NCBI GenBank assembly: GCA_023014335.1
Contig: JAECYW010000003.1
Coordinates: forward strand, 310,001-374,000
From: Galerina marginata
Taxonomy: Eukaryota > Basidiomycota > Agaricomycetes > Agaricales > Galerinaceae
Length of the DNA stretch: 64,000 nt
Direction of reading: 5' to 3'
Shown piece after piece: positions 1-11,301 of the stretch. Below the pieces are notes generated by a model. The model was not told where the DNA came from, did not search any database, and saw only the letters and a program-made list of their open reading frames with translations. Within the stretch, counting starts at the first letter, position 1; every line of letters begins with the position of its first letter. The position numbers were made by a program, and so were the translations under genes.

Positions 1-94
1 AACATGAATCCTGATATTTTTCTATAGGCCCCCGGGAGGAGTATTGAATCATTATTGGTCGCCGAAATAATTAAAACAGGTACTTCGGCCTCCG

Positions 95-560
95 GGACAT
101 GCAGTAGAACACTTGCGGTGCCCGAAAGGAAACATACGTTGGCTTCCGTGATGCAGTGACTGGCGGTGCCCGAAAGGAAACATACATCGGCTTCCGTCAT
201 GCAGTGACTGGCGGTGCCCAAAAGGAAATGTAGAATGCAGCTTTCATCATCCAGTGATTTGCGGTGCCCGAAAGGAAATGTACATTGGCCTCCATTATGC
301 AGTGATTTATGGTGCCCGAAAGGAAATGTAGATCGGCCTCCGTTATGTAGTGACTTGCAGTGCCCAAAAGAAATGCATATCGGCCTCCGTCATGTAGCAA
401 CTTGCAGAGCCTGAAAGAAAATGTACATTGGCCTCCATCATGCAGCGACATGCAAAGCCCAAAAGAAAATGCATATCGGCCTCCGTCATGTAGTGACTTG
501 CGGGGCCCGAAAGAAAATGTATATTGGCCTCCGGAGTGCACTGCAACACTTGTGGGGGCC
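95..560. repeat. Left-arm minisatellite (~48-bp units)
   Basis: About ten head-to-tail units of roughly 48 bp. Each runs GGCCTCC (or GGCTTCC), then a GTxATGCAGTGA-like stretch, then GCGGTGCCCGAAAGGAAA. Units diverge gradually toward the element interior. Several open frames cross the array on both strands because the unit length is divisible by three; these are repeat-driven frames, not genes. Confidence 0.75.
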
Positions 561-2679
561 GAAAATCACCGCCCTCCCGTGCCGTTCCCACCATTCTCTG
601 CGCATCACTTACTGTGCCAAATCCGGAAGGTGCATCCCGCCCATCACCCGCTGCCTGTGCTCGTCGTTGGTGGACGATAAGTATTCTATTTTGATCATTC
701 TTCCACCATTTCTTTCCATTTTTTTTGTGTATCACGGTCTATAGCACCTAAATACATGCAATGTCACCTTATATACTTAAAAATGCGACCAGGAGTGCTG
801 TCCATTAATGCCTGATCTCTTTCCCATGCACATCCTATTCTTACCTTGTTCTAAGCCCTTATAAAGTGAATGGAGCCAGCCAATAAGCTTTAACATATTT
901 TAGTAACATTCTACAGTAGTTGAAGTGAATTATAGAAGCCTTAAGATGAAGATATCAGGCTAGGGAGCTGGACAACCTATATTGCATAAATAAGTAACTC
1001 CCAAGTCATAATAAAATTAAGTTCTACCTGTAAAGGTACTTATACATACTAAGGAGTGATCTTAACATTTTATAGTAGTGGAGAATTGCAGGAATATGAG
1101 TTGGGGAAATGATACTGGGGAAGTAGGTAGGTATGTCTGAAAAATGCGAATATCACCAACTGTGATGCATATACTTTCATTAAAAATATTCTGAACAGAC
1201 AAAAGGAATGGGGAACATATATAGTAAAGACTGTAAAAGGAATTGAAGCAATAGCTTACTTCGTTGTGGAGGAATTCCAGGATAATGACTTTAGGATCAT
1301 CATGAACATGAGTTGTTCCTCATATCACATCAAAAGCATTCTTGGACGTTGCTTTTCAGCTGTTTTGCTCATTACAATTGCTACACTTACTCTTTTACCT
1401 CCATTCCTTTTGCAAACACAACTAATTGCTCTTCCTCTTCATTCTATCCGTTTAGAATATTTTTAAAATTACTGCATATGTCACAGTTAGTGATTTTCGC
1501 ATGTTTGAGACATACCCACTGACTTCTTCAGTATTATCTTTCCTAGTTGTATATCAGGCGATGAGCCTATAATTGTGCATAAGTCAACTCTAATAAGAAT
1601 AAAGCCATTATGCACAATAGCGTCTAAGCCAGAGTTATGCATGACGATGCAGAGTGCGAGAGGTAGTAGCTGTGCAGTTTAAGCAGATGAGAGTCACCTT
1701 ATAAATTATGCATAACCCTACAAGAACGCCTAATATAGGGGACAGACAAGATCTCGGGAAACTTCTAAGCGGTTCACAAATTCCCGATCTTACCTTGATG
1801 GGGATTGACTGTAGCCACCAGTGCACGATGCTCTTCATGGCGATCAAATTCTTAAGACGTCGTGAGGAACGGTGATCGGCTCACCGCATCGTTGTTCGAA
1901 ACGATACTAATGATGGGTTCGGTTTCCCGGTCCGCAGACTGCCTGTAAGTATGCTACTTGTATGTGACCATCGCGATCGGCGTCGGATGCGGTGCGCACA
2001 GTACACACCTTCCTGCAGGGCGACTGTATGCTGCTCAGGCTCTACATTGCCTCTTTTCTCGGACTGCAATGGCAGTATGGATCAGGCGAGCTCCTGTTGG
2101 AATATAGTAGAAAGTATATATACAAGAACGAAAGACAATGCTTTCTAGTCATACAGTAAGGAGATCATTCTTTGGATATGCTAAAAAGTGGCTTTGAGCC
2201 CTTTCTTATCAAGTTCTCGGAGTAATGTATGGCTAATGGGTGATGACATAGTTTCAATTTCAGGTAACTTCAAATCATTCTTCATTGCGTCAAATGAAGT
2301 AAACACTTGAATTTAAACTACTCGAGTAATAGCTGAACCGTCAACGAAATAGCTGTATCCAATTTTCCCAACATTTCAGAGCATGAGGTATTTTGTTCAT
2401 CGGTCTGATATGATGGTAGTGTATGGTATCTACAGACTGAAATTGGTAGAAAAGCATCCCCCGGGGTCGGCTGATGATCGTGCTAAAATCCGCCCTGCAA
2501 TATATTGGGCGGAGTGTAAGTAAAGCAATAATTTGACACTTCCACCCTCGAATGGAGGATTTATACGCCTATGCACGTTTTATCTAGAAGGTACTATATA
2601 AAAGAAAATTATTTACTGGAAAGTTTCTGTACTGTGTCCATGCGAATAAGCAAATAATTAATTTACAATGTTCGTGAGT

Positions 2680-2729
2680 AAGTGCCGGCGCCAAATTACA
2701 AGCGCCGGCGTAATTTGGCGCCGGCACTT
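2680..2729. repeat. Perfect 19-bp GC-rich hairpin
   Basis: The left arm, AAGTGCCGGCGCCAAATTA, is matched by an exact reverse complement at 2711-2729 across a 12-nt loop (CAAGCGCCGGCG). The loop repeats the GCGCCGGCG core of the arms. It stands out from the AT-rich surroundings. It could be a minimal MITE or the end of an older element. Confidence 0.85.
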
Positions 2730-3582
2730 GATTGGCTCGGTGATTGCCTTGTCCGTCAATCTATCCGAACACAATGAACCAACAGCAAGACATGCGAAGC
2801 TCAAACAAGTCTAAGGGACATCGACACCCTTGAGAGCCGTGCAAGGCTTCAGATTTCAGGCCTGTCCAGGCCATTTATGCGACTATTCGGGGTTTTCTAA
2901 GCAATCTTCCCGTAGCGCCACTTCTTAGCACGAAGATTTAACAATGAACGCAGGTCTTCATCTTTTGTTGACAGCACCAGTAGGACCATTTTATCAGCCC
3001 TCGAGATCTGATGTGAACGAAAATTCTGCGCTACGGTCTCGTTGATTAGATAAAATAGTGCTGCCTCTCTCGGACCAATTAGGATATGCTGTCGGGGGAC
3101 CTGGCACATTTTAATAATAGCGTCGAGCACGCGGTACGGGGGCATTATCAAATCAATCTGTTCTGGACTAGCTCTCGTTAGAAACTTAGAATAGAATTAT
3201 GCATACTACCCGACTCTAACTTAGAGCCCAGTGTGTATAATGAATTGACTCTAATTAGAGTCGAATTATGCACAACGCAGACAGCACTAGGTGTGTATAT
3301 ACACAATCCTTCACTACTAAATAATGTTCAGAGCACTCCCTAGTGTGTATAAACCTTTCTGTGCGTAGGTATTCAGCTTTATTACAACTTGGGGGTCACT
3401 TATCAATGTGATGGTTTGTCCTCCTCCCCATGAGGAAACACATAGGTAACCTGTGGGTGTATGAGCACCTACTTGCACCTGCATCTGTTAGTACCCTTTC
3501 TAATAACTTGCACGGGTTTACCCGTCAAAATGGCTCCAATAATGTAAAAAATGGTGGAGAAATGGGTGAGATGTACTCAAAT

Positions 3583-3790
3583 TGGATGCTTTTCACTACT
3601 CCCCACCTTATACCTTCATTTTAAGGTCTCTATAATTCATTTAAACCACTGTGTAATGTTGCTATTATATACTAAAGTGAGGTAGCTGGATGCTTTTCAC
3701 TACTCCCCACCTTATACCTTCATTTTAAGGTCTCTATAATTCATTTAAACCACTGTGTAATGTTGCTATTATATACTAAAGTGAGGTAGC
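3583..3790. repeat. 104-bp exact tandem duplication
   Basis: The block starting TGGATGCTTTTCACTACTCC at 3583 is repeated without visible change from 3687. Period is 104 bp and the second copy ends near 3790. The lack of divergence suggests a recent slippage or unequal-exchange event inside the element interior. Confidence 0.9.
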
Positions 3791-3849
3791 TGTGCCCATC
3801 TATTTTATAGAGCTTTGGAACGAGAGAGGCAATAACATTATCCAAGCAG

Positions 3850-4480
3850 TCCCGGAGGCCGACATAATATTTTGACTTTTTTGTCCTTGTAAATGTTCCA
3901 CTGCACACATGGAGGCCGATGTACCAGTTTCAATTTTTTCTGGCCCTGAAAATCACTGCATGCCCGGAGGCCGATACAGCTTTCAACGCTTTCAGGCCCT
4001 CCACTGCACACCTGGAGGCCAATGTACTAGTTTCAATCATTCTTTTGACCCCATAAGTTGCTGCACGCCTGGAGGCTGATGTACATTTCCTTTTGGGCCC
4101 CGCAAGTCAATACATAACGGAGGCCGATATACATTTCTTTCGGGCCCCGGAAGTCGCTGCATGACGGAGGCGGCAGGCCGATATGCATTTTCTTTCGGGC
4201 TCCGTAAGTCAGTGATCACTGCAAAATGGAGGCCAATATGCATTTCTTTCAGGCTCTGCAAGTCACTGCATAACGGAGGCCGATGTACATTTCCTTTCGG
4301 GCACCGCAAATCACTGCATGATGAAAGCTGCATTCTACATTTCCTTTTGGGCACCGCCAGTCACTGCATGACGGAAGCCGATGTATGTTTCCTTTCGGGC
4401 ACCGCCAGTCACTGCATCACGGAAGCCAACGTATGTTTCCTTTCGGGCACCGCAAGTGTTCTACTGCATGTCCCGGAGGC
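3850..4480. repeat. Right-arm minisatellite, inverted relative to left arm
   Basis: Reverse-complement counterpart of the left array, with units containing GGAGGCCGATGTACATTTC and CTTTCGGGC. The outer units (4330-4480) match the left arm closely. Inner units nearest 3850 are more diverged and differ in length, so the two arms are not evolving in perfect concert. Confidence 0.75.
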
Positions 4481-4599
4481 CGAAGTACCTGTTTTAATTA
4501 TTTCGGTGACCAATAATGATTCAATGCTCCTCCCGGGGGCCGATAGAAAAATATCAGTAATTACAAGGGTTGAATATACATATTGTTGTAGCTAATATT

Positions 4600-6168
4600 A
4601 ATGTAACTGAAAACCACAAAAACGGCCTGAGCATATAGCCCGGAAGCCGACGAACTGACAGTTTTTAATGGGCCCCGAAATGTCATTTTTTAGGCGCCCA
4701 AAACCAATTTGCGGTTCCCGCTAGGGAAAAAGCTCAGTCCGATCGGACCCGTCTCGCACGCTACTTCGTAGCTAATCCAATCGGACCCGTCTCATATGCT
4801 ACTTCGTAGCAAAACTGATCGGTCCGACTGAACCCGTAGATCACGCTACTTTTTTGATCGGTGTATTTCTGTATAGTATGGACTTACACTACTGTCCCAT
4901 GTGCAGTCTTATATATGTCGCCCTAGATCCGAGCTCAAATATTCGCATGAATGGCCGAATGGTGTGGCTCTCTTTGTTTTAGTCTCTTTGTCGTCGTCTT
5001 CGTCCGTGACCTGAGTCCTTGCAAACGAAATTGAATGACAAAATTTGACTGTCTTTCAGCTTCTTTCTGGCATTAACTTATCCAATTCATCAGGGCTCGA
5101 TCCAAGCCTGCGACGAACTGCTCCAGCAGTTCTGAGGGCACTACCTAACAGTACCGCGCGAGCAACACCAACACCTTGACCGGCTTCTAGCCCGTTTGTC
5201 ACAACATACGGCAGATCGGCGCTGCCTATGCGGGTTCGGGGCGTGTATACAATGTAACCAAGTCTTGAAGGTACTCTAGATCAAGCAGGGTACTTGAAGT
5301 ACAACAGCCTCCAAGCTTCATCGAGTTCCACGCGCTGAACTTTGACGAGACCCTCTTACTCATTCTGTTCCTCCTATCATCTGCTCTGACTTCCTTTCAC
5401 TGACGATCCTCTGATGCCAGATCCATTCAACCAATTCTTCTACAGGTCTATCTCCTCTCCTTATTTTGCCGCATATACTCATGCGTCCTAAAACCATTCT
5501 TTCCCCTTTCACAGGAAACCAGAACCCTAGCCGCTCCGTAGACAGCCACAACGACCCGTACGTCCTCCACCTTTGAGATCCTCAGCCACAGTACGCGGCT
5601 TCTAGGTCAAGAGCCGCAATTTCGGCCTCACGCGCCAGCTGAGCGAGGCGTACACTGACGACGTGGAACGTTACACGGGCAGTGAATCGGCCATTTTCCA
5701 TTTGGCCCGCAGATTCCTGTCATAGTGAAATATAGCGATGATTTTATCCTAACTTATGTCGTTTCCTCCTCAACATGATTATCATCCTTTCTGGTTACTG
5801 CGCTAAATCGTTTAGAAAAATGTAGGTAGTCTGATTTCCCGTTTGGCTATGTCGCTCACGGCCTCAGGGAAAGGTTTTAGGTAGTAGATAAACTCGTTTG
5901 TTCAGATCTATGGCAATATAGGTATATACTTATATATGTCCTCGTTTCGTAAGGTTAATGGTGACCATCAGATCAATGCATTCCGTCCGGTGCGCTATTC
6001 ACGTTTGATGCGATTCAAGGAGCACAAGAAATGATGTGATTGGCAGATCATGGAGTCGTTACCTTTCTACAGAGTGATTGATATATAATTCGATGCACGC
6101 ACATTCCTAGAGTGACCAAGGATACACTTTAAAGCTTCGACCCATTGAGCAAAGCACGAAGCCCATCA
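4600..6168. other. Intergenic stretch with short hairpin repeats, no gene seen
   Basis: At 4741-4860 a motif TCGGACCCGTCTC followed by the hairpin GCTACTTCGTAGC occurs twice (hairpins at 4760-4772 and 4798-4810), with a degenerate third copy next to an inverted GATCGGTCCGA. From 4870 to 6168 I see only short, interrupted frames. The last ~100 bp should contain the promoter of the 7-TM gene, but I see no distinct TATA box. Confidence 0.4.
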
Positions 6169-7313
6169 ATGTATTCGCTGTCCGTTCCTTCGTGCTGGTC
6201 ACTGGTATACTTATTTTTTTCGTTCTTCGCCACACTCGCTAACATGCTAGACATCGATAACGCGGATTATTTCTGGCCATTTTTGGGCATTCTTGCCTCG
6301 TCTATGGCTTACATTATTGTACTCGCACTTTACATCAGCTGCTTCCAAGCACTTTTAAAGGGAAAGGGGGTTCCCTTATCCTCAACAAGAAGACGGCGAA
6401 TCCTTTTCAGCTACATCAGCCTCCTGCTGGTCCTATCGACAGTATCGTTGATTCAGCAACTCTATGGCATCATAATTGGGCTTTTTTTCATTAACTCGCC
6501 GGACGTCGTCGTTTTGACTGGCGCTTGGTTCGAGGAATTCCCTGCCTTCCTTGTCTTAACAATTTGGGCAGCAGATGGCTTTATGGTTAGTTATCCCGCC
6601 TCCACTTTCGACATTGAGGGACTCATTTATCGCAAAGATTTGGCGCTGCTTGATTTTATATGAAAGCACTTCAACAGGGTACCGAATTATGGCTTCCTGC
6701 GCACTCCTCCTAATTTCGCTGATATCGCTTGGTCAGTAATTCACTGTTAAAACCTTTGTTTATGCCCTTATTTGACTCTATATTTCGTCTAGGAGTTGGT
6801 CTATTTCTTTTCCTTCAACCTGTGGTTAGATTTTCTCCCCTACTGTCCGTCACCATCTCGACTCTTTCCAATATTGTTCTTTCGTTACTCATCGTGTGCC
6901 GACTGCTCTATCACCAAGATTACCTTCGCAGGGTTCTTGGAGTCGGCCATGGATCCGTGTATAGTCAGATTATGATCATATGCATTGAATCCTGCGCTTT
7001 GATGATTTTCTTCATGGCGGCCTATATAATTGTGTTCAACACCGGATGTGGCGCAGAGTTTGTTCCATTGTTCCCCCTCCCACATATTTGTGTGAGTGCT
7101 ATTTCATTTTTTCTAGAATCAGGGAGGACCTGATGTAAATTCCAGTGCATATCTGCTCTCATGATTGTCCGGCGAGTTGCACGAGGAGTAGAGTCGACAA
7201 CCACGGTCCCCCTGCCATCGGATTTCGTTCGTCAGCCTGCAGCAGCTAAAGTAGAAGAAAATATTCGATTCGTCACTCCAGTTACCACTAAAAGTGAACG
7301 GGAAAGTGTTTGA
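6169..7313 (+). CDS. Seven-transmembrane hypothetical protein (Agaricomycete family)
   Basis: Four exons: 6169-6585, 6638-6731, 6793-7091 and 7146-7313. Introns of 52, 61 and 54 nt all have GT-AG ends and all join in frame, giving 325 aa. About seven hydrophobic segments are visible, the first near residues 5-25. An AADGFM-IWRCLILY stretch spans the first splice junction. A later block (TLSNIVLSLLIVCRLLYH ... IESCALMIFFMAAYIIVF) and the final LMIVRRVARG before a short polar tail match the pattern of a large multicopy family of 7-TM hypothetical proteins in mushroom genomes. Function is unknown; a receptor-like or membrane-sensor role is only inference. The first ATG at 6169 was preferred because upstream in-frame sequence lacks another ATG. 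It converges on the single-pass protein ending at 7436. Confidence 0.8.
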
Positions 7314-7435
7314 AGTTGGTTTTAATCTAATTGATAGATAGACTATTTCTATGTTATGTAGTAACGTACTATGTAGAGATAATAGCACCCGACCAAGGCC
7401 CGACACCAAATACAGCGCTGGCACCAGCACCACGA

Positions 7436-8452
7436 TCACCCACCACCGCCATCTGTGAAACTAGCTCTCACTGAAACATACTCAGGTGGAGGTTCGCCAT
7501 TTATCCCTCTCCTCGTGATGATCCCGACTTGCTGCACGTAACTCAGAACGGCATGCAATTGATCCTCTGCCGTCAAATTAGGATCCAAAACAAACGGTTC
7601 ATCTCCGGGTGATGAAAACAGGCCTTCCACTCCAATATTTGCGGGAACTTGGCCATCTAGATTTGGGTTCAGGGCAGGCAAGATAACTGCCGGTGTTGAG
7701 GATGACCCATTTTTGGTGGGTTGGGTTGAGACTGGTCTTGTTTTGATCGCAGATGATGGTTGGATCAGGAAAGGCGACACGTTTCCCACCGCAATATCAT
7801 CGACAAATGGCCGTTTTTTCGTACTCGTACCGGAATCTTCTGGCTCTGAAAATGCGGTAACCAAAGTTTTGCTCCTTTCCTTCTTCCGCTTAAGGGTAAG
7901 TATGATAACAGCAACAATAACGATGAATGCGAGTGGAAGAGTGATGGAAATAGCAAGTAGTGGACTTGAGACTGTGGACTCGTGATTTTCCGATGGTATT
8001 TTGCCCTGGGAGGGGAAAGGAGCTGCGTTAGTGATGAGTAGTGTAGCTGAGGACGACGACGAAAACAATGACGAGGACAAGGATGTAGAATTGGCTGGCG
8101 GAACGAAAGTAGTTCGGAACGTTCCTGTCTGGACCCTGTCGCTCTGTGAAGGAGGTCCTGTAGCAAATGGTGGAGGTGTGGTAACATGGGGGGTAGCTGG
8201 ATGAATGTCTGTAACGGGTGGAACATTGGGCGAAGGAGCGGAGGATGTGGTCGGAGATGGAGGGTGAGCTCCAACGAAACTTGAAGTGATCGGAGATGAC
8301 TCGGGCGTAATGTCACTACCGGTGGGACAGAATAAGAATGTAGTAGTTTGATCCGGAGGCTGGGGGCTGCCCGGGGGATGCGCAAAAGACAGCGTCCGAG
8401 TTACGGTTTCGCATGCCATTTTGTAGCTCGACCACACCAAGCACGCATTCAA
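7436..8452 (-). CDS. Ser/Thr/Pro-rich single-pass membrane protein with C-terminal PPxY motif
   Basis: One uninterrupted 338-codon frame. The N-terminal half is very rich in Pro, Ser and Thr and looks like an O-glycosylated extracellular stalk. A single hydrophobic segment (LAISITLPLAFIVIVAVIIL) is followed by a basic stop-transfer KRKKERSK, then a ~130-aa cytoplasmic tail ending PPPEYVSVRASFTDGGGG. PPEY fits the PPxY consensus bound by WW domains, for example Rsp5/Nedd4-type ubiquitin ligases. No signal peptide is evident, so a small upstream exon may be missing. A second in-frame ATG at 8419 (MACETV) is an equally good start. The frame on the opposite strand is a shadow. Function unknown; it resembles mushroom single-pass receptor-like proteins in layout. 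Confidence 0.6.
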   Translation of the reverse strand: MNACLVWSSYKMACETVTRTLSFAHPPGSPQPPDQTTTFLFCPTGSDITPESSPITSSFVGAHPPSPTTSSAPSPNVPPVTDIHPATPHVTTPPPFATGPPSQSDRVQTGTFRTTFVPPANSTSLSSSLFSSSSSATLLITNAAPFPSQGKIPSENHESTVSSPLLAISITLPLAFIVIVAVIILTLKRKKERSKTLVTAFSEPEDSGTSTKKRPFVDDIAVGNVSPFLIQPSSAIKTRPVSTQPTKNGSSSTPAVILPALNPNLDGQVPANIGVEGLFSSPGDEPFVLDPNLTAEDQLHAVLSYVQQVGIITRRGINGEPPPEYVSVRASFTDGGGG

Positions 8453-9600
8453 AGTGACTTCGGAGGGACTTGAAGGACGCGCGAACTCTTCTGATACTCA
8501 GCGCCTTATATCATTCAGACATCAGCAAATTGAAGTTCTATCTTTATAGTGGCATGGGTAATTGTTGTAAGTAAAGTTCTAAGAATGCGAATGGAAAGAT
8601 TGGCCATTTAATGCTCAAGTAAAGTGGCCTAGATGTAGATATCAGACCTATACGAAGGCTGGTTTCACAGACCTCACACGTATGACTCAAAGGTAGTCTT
8701 CAGATCTCGGAAGTGTCCTTGTCTGATCATATCCAATGCAAAGCCAACGTCGAGTTGCACAGGCTAGTTATGATGTGAGATATACTAAACATAGTACACA
8801 CCAATACCGAGCGACAGAATCCGACATTACGATGGCCACATCTTCCACTTGGCGGCGGTGACAGGAGACATTCGTTGACATTTCTAAATCTGATACGCCG
8901 TTACTATAATTGTCTCCAGTTGAGGGCGGCAGCCTATCCAGAAGTCTAGTTTTCAACCCCATAGATCTAGAATGAGTGTAAGGGCACCAATAAGACGGTA
9001 TTTAATTTGAATGATAATTCTCTAAGAAACGGAGGGGGAGGGTGCAATGAGAAGACAGCAGCACAAGCGGTAAATCAAGCAACAACGTTGGGCGGTGTCC
9101 ATCAAATGCTATTCCTGACGGTGTCGGAAAAATTTAGAGGAAATGTCCAACCATCTGTAAGAGTATGGCCATAAATTTTGCAGGTACTACGCCATGGTTC
9201 TGGCATTTATTCCCCTCGGTGATGTGCTTTCGCACTCACACAGTGTCGCCAGAAATTTCCCTATACCAGGATGTAATTAGAAGGTACTTATAATGTCAAA
9301 TAAAAGGAGAGAGAGAAAAAGAGCAAATATAATGGAGTATTGCGCACCAAGGAATCCACTTAAGTCAAAGTCTGCTTGATAGGGGCGTTTTAGAAAAGGC
9401 CTCCGGTAAGAGGTCGCGGAATAGGTGGCTGTGTTCGGCACGGAAAGCGAAGTAAGCGGTACATACGACGCCTATCACGAAATAGGCGAAATACGGCTGG
9501 GACGATGTATATATATCAACCAAGCATTGACTAGGCGCGTTAGAACTGTTGATAGCATGTTCGTGATTAAGTAGTTTGCTTTCTATTCAAGTTCAAACTG
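8453..9600. other. Intergenic, nothing recognised
   Basis: Between the minus-strand membrane protein and the left edge of the segmental array I see only short random frames, no RNA gene and no clear repeats. The first few hundred bases should include the promoter of the minus-strand gene. Confidence 0.4.
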
Positions 9601-10300
9601 TTTAGCTTGGATTAGATTAGATTAGATCGTGCTTTCTGAAATTAACACCGACAAACATTACGGTCCGAAAATCAACATGCCAACGCAGTGTTCATTCCAA
9701 GTTCATTCCTGCCCTATTGCCTTCTCTATTTCACGTTAACTCAGTCTACGTGTACGATTGACTTCGACACCCCAGACGAAATCTGACTCGATGTCCCGAA
9801 GGCGCTTTACAGTCTTGATTTGAGCCACTTGGCAGCCCAACTCGTGGACGAGTCGTGGTGTTGATACCCACTTACCTCCTCTTGCCAGTGCTGGCCCGAC
9901 TTCTCGCGTCTAAGTCGCTCCTGCGCGACCTTCGACGGACAGAGTCCTTACATCACCTTAAGGCTTAGCCGCGTGTCTATTTGTCTACCTGCCTTTATGT
10001 GTTAGTCCCGCTGAAGAAGATGGTGTTGTCTGAGCCGCTTGACTTCCCGGTGTTGCTACTAGGCTGATGTTCGCGATACAGTAGCTCTGCATTGATATAC
10101 GGACTCTAGTGGAGATGTTTACAGCGTATGGACTCGGGGAGTCTCCTATAGTGAATTTTCTTGCTTCTTCCACGTTCCGTCCTTCTGTCGTCTTTTCTTC
10201 CCGATTTATTCCTTGCCTGATACTTTCTTCACTCGAAATTTTTCATCTCCCCGGGATCCGATATCCCCTCGACCCCGGACCTTTCCTATTTTACGCCCCT
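9600..10300. repeat. Left flanking repeat of the segmental array (direct copy at 35.53-36.13 kb)
   Basis: The block beginning GATTAGATTAGATCG and continuing GAAATTAACACCGACAAACA recurs in the same orientation at about 35.53-36.13 kb, with moderate divergence and small indels. The two copies bracket the whole array with its three 209-aa genes, as expected if the array grew by unequal exchange between direct repeats. Confidence 0.65.
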
Positions 10301-11206
10301 AAGCTTGGTAAAATCATGTATATCATCCCACCCACACAACGCCAGGTGCAGCTATCCAACTTTCGGCAGGTCAGGTTTGTGCTTGTACTTGGCTTTGCTT
10401 CTTCTGTTGTGGGAACGTACATTCCTGGAACTCTTCTTTTGGATTTTCCATACTGTTATTTCGCCTCTTTTAAAGCCTCACATTTTTCTGGTCTTCTTTT
10501 AATACTTTAAACGCGGTCTTTATGGCACCAAGCTGTCTGCATCATGCCGTATATCCTACCATCTCTTGAAACGTCGATTTCCACGTTTACTTTCGATACA
10601 TATGTAACCCGCTTAAGCGTGTGAGAAGACCTCGCAAGTGCTTCTGGGTGGTCGAATCTTGGGGACGTGCTTTGGCGTATCAGTCTAAACATAACGCGCT
10701 GATCATGATACTCAGTCCACGCATATTCATTTTGTTCGCGTACCTTCTCCGCAATCAACAGAAAATGTCCATTTCTCTTGGTTTCTCTACGGCTGCGAGT
10801 CCTCTGTCATCGGACGTTCGAGGTCTCCGATGGCTGTTGGTCCTGGGGTGGCCCATGTCATTGCCGAATGGGTTTAGTCACTGTCACGGCGCTTTCTATC
10901 CATGAGAACGACGAGGCTAAGAATTCTCAGAGCACAAAAGACAAGGGGCAATTGAACAAGCTTTCAATGGACATTTTCGAATCCAGGTAAGTGACAGATT
11001 GGTCCCTTATACTGCCAGTGAGGTCGATAAATCGGACAAACACCTTCTTGGATTCCACCTTGGCCGTCGTGGCAGGGCAGGTCTTGTTTCTAGAAATATG
11101 GAATGGTCCACTCCTTCCGATTCAAGGGTCAACCGCAGACAAAAACGGTGATAGGAAAAATGAAAGGACCGAGTTCCCAATACGGCTTCTGGCCATGGTT
11201 CAAAGG

Positions 11207-11214
11207 TATTTAAG
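11207..11214 (+). promoter_or_regulatory. TATA-like box of 209-aa gene copy 1
   Basis: TATTTAAG lies 95 bp upstream of the ATG, within a stretch (GGTATTTAAGCCCTCC) kept in all three gene copies at nearly the same distance. Conservation in the three paralogous promoters supports function. Confidence 0.6.
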
Positions 11215-11301
11215 CCCTCCTTAACCTCAGCGTTTCAACAGCCACCAACCGCGAGTTACAGCTTTTCATACTCATTCAACCAACGACGTCTTCGACTTAA
11301 C

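Larger units (their letters stand above)
560..3850. other. AT-rich interior of the foldback element, no confident gene
   Basis: No reading frame above 90 codons looks coding. The longest candidate, on the minus strand at 2897-3151 (84 aa), resembles nothing I recognise. The stretch contains short hairpins instead: a 12-bp inverted repeat TTATGCACAAT-type at 1571-1617, CCGCCC/GGGCGG around 2490-2512, a strong GC-rich hairpin at 2680-2729, and a palindrome GACTCTAATTAGAGTC near 3247. Confidence 0.5.
11..4557. mobile_element. Foldback-like element with long minisatellite inverted repeats
   Basis: The sequence from 11 rightward reappears, reverse-complemented, ending at 4557. The outer ~100 bp match almost base for base, including the CCCGGGAGGAG block, the ATTATTGGTCGCCGAAATAA block and the TATTTTTCTAT edge. 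Each arm continues inward as tandem ~48-bp units (about 95-560 and 3850-4480) that all contain GGCCTCC, a CAGTGA-like core and GCCCGAAAG. The interior has no transposase-like reading frame. Long inverted repeats made of internal tandem repeats are the hallmark of Foldback-type DNA elements; assignment to that class is inference. I found no clear target duplication. A further diverged unit at 4630-4680 suggests the right arm may run a little further, and the left arm may start upstream of the window. Confidence 0.6.

Noticed and set aside
95..560. Regular repeats resembling a CRISPR array
   Set aside because: Units are contiguous and degenerate with no unique spacers, and the genome is eukaryotic.
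197..735. Long open frames on both strands through the left minisatellite (up to 130 codons)
   Set aside because: They repeat with the ~48-bp unit, occur in several frames at once and recur inverted at 4037-4595. They are a by-product of a repeat length divisible by three.
7765..8385. 206-codon Leu/His/Pro-rich minus-strand frame
   Set aside because: Shadow frame of the Ser/Thr/Pro-rich membrane protein at 7436-8452.
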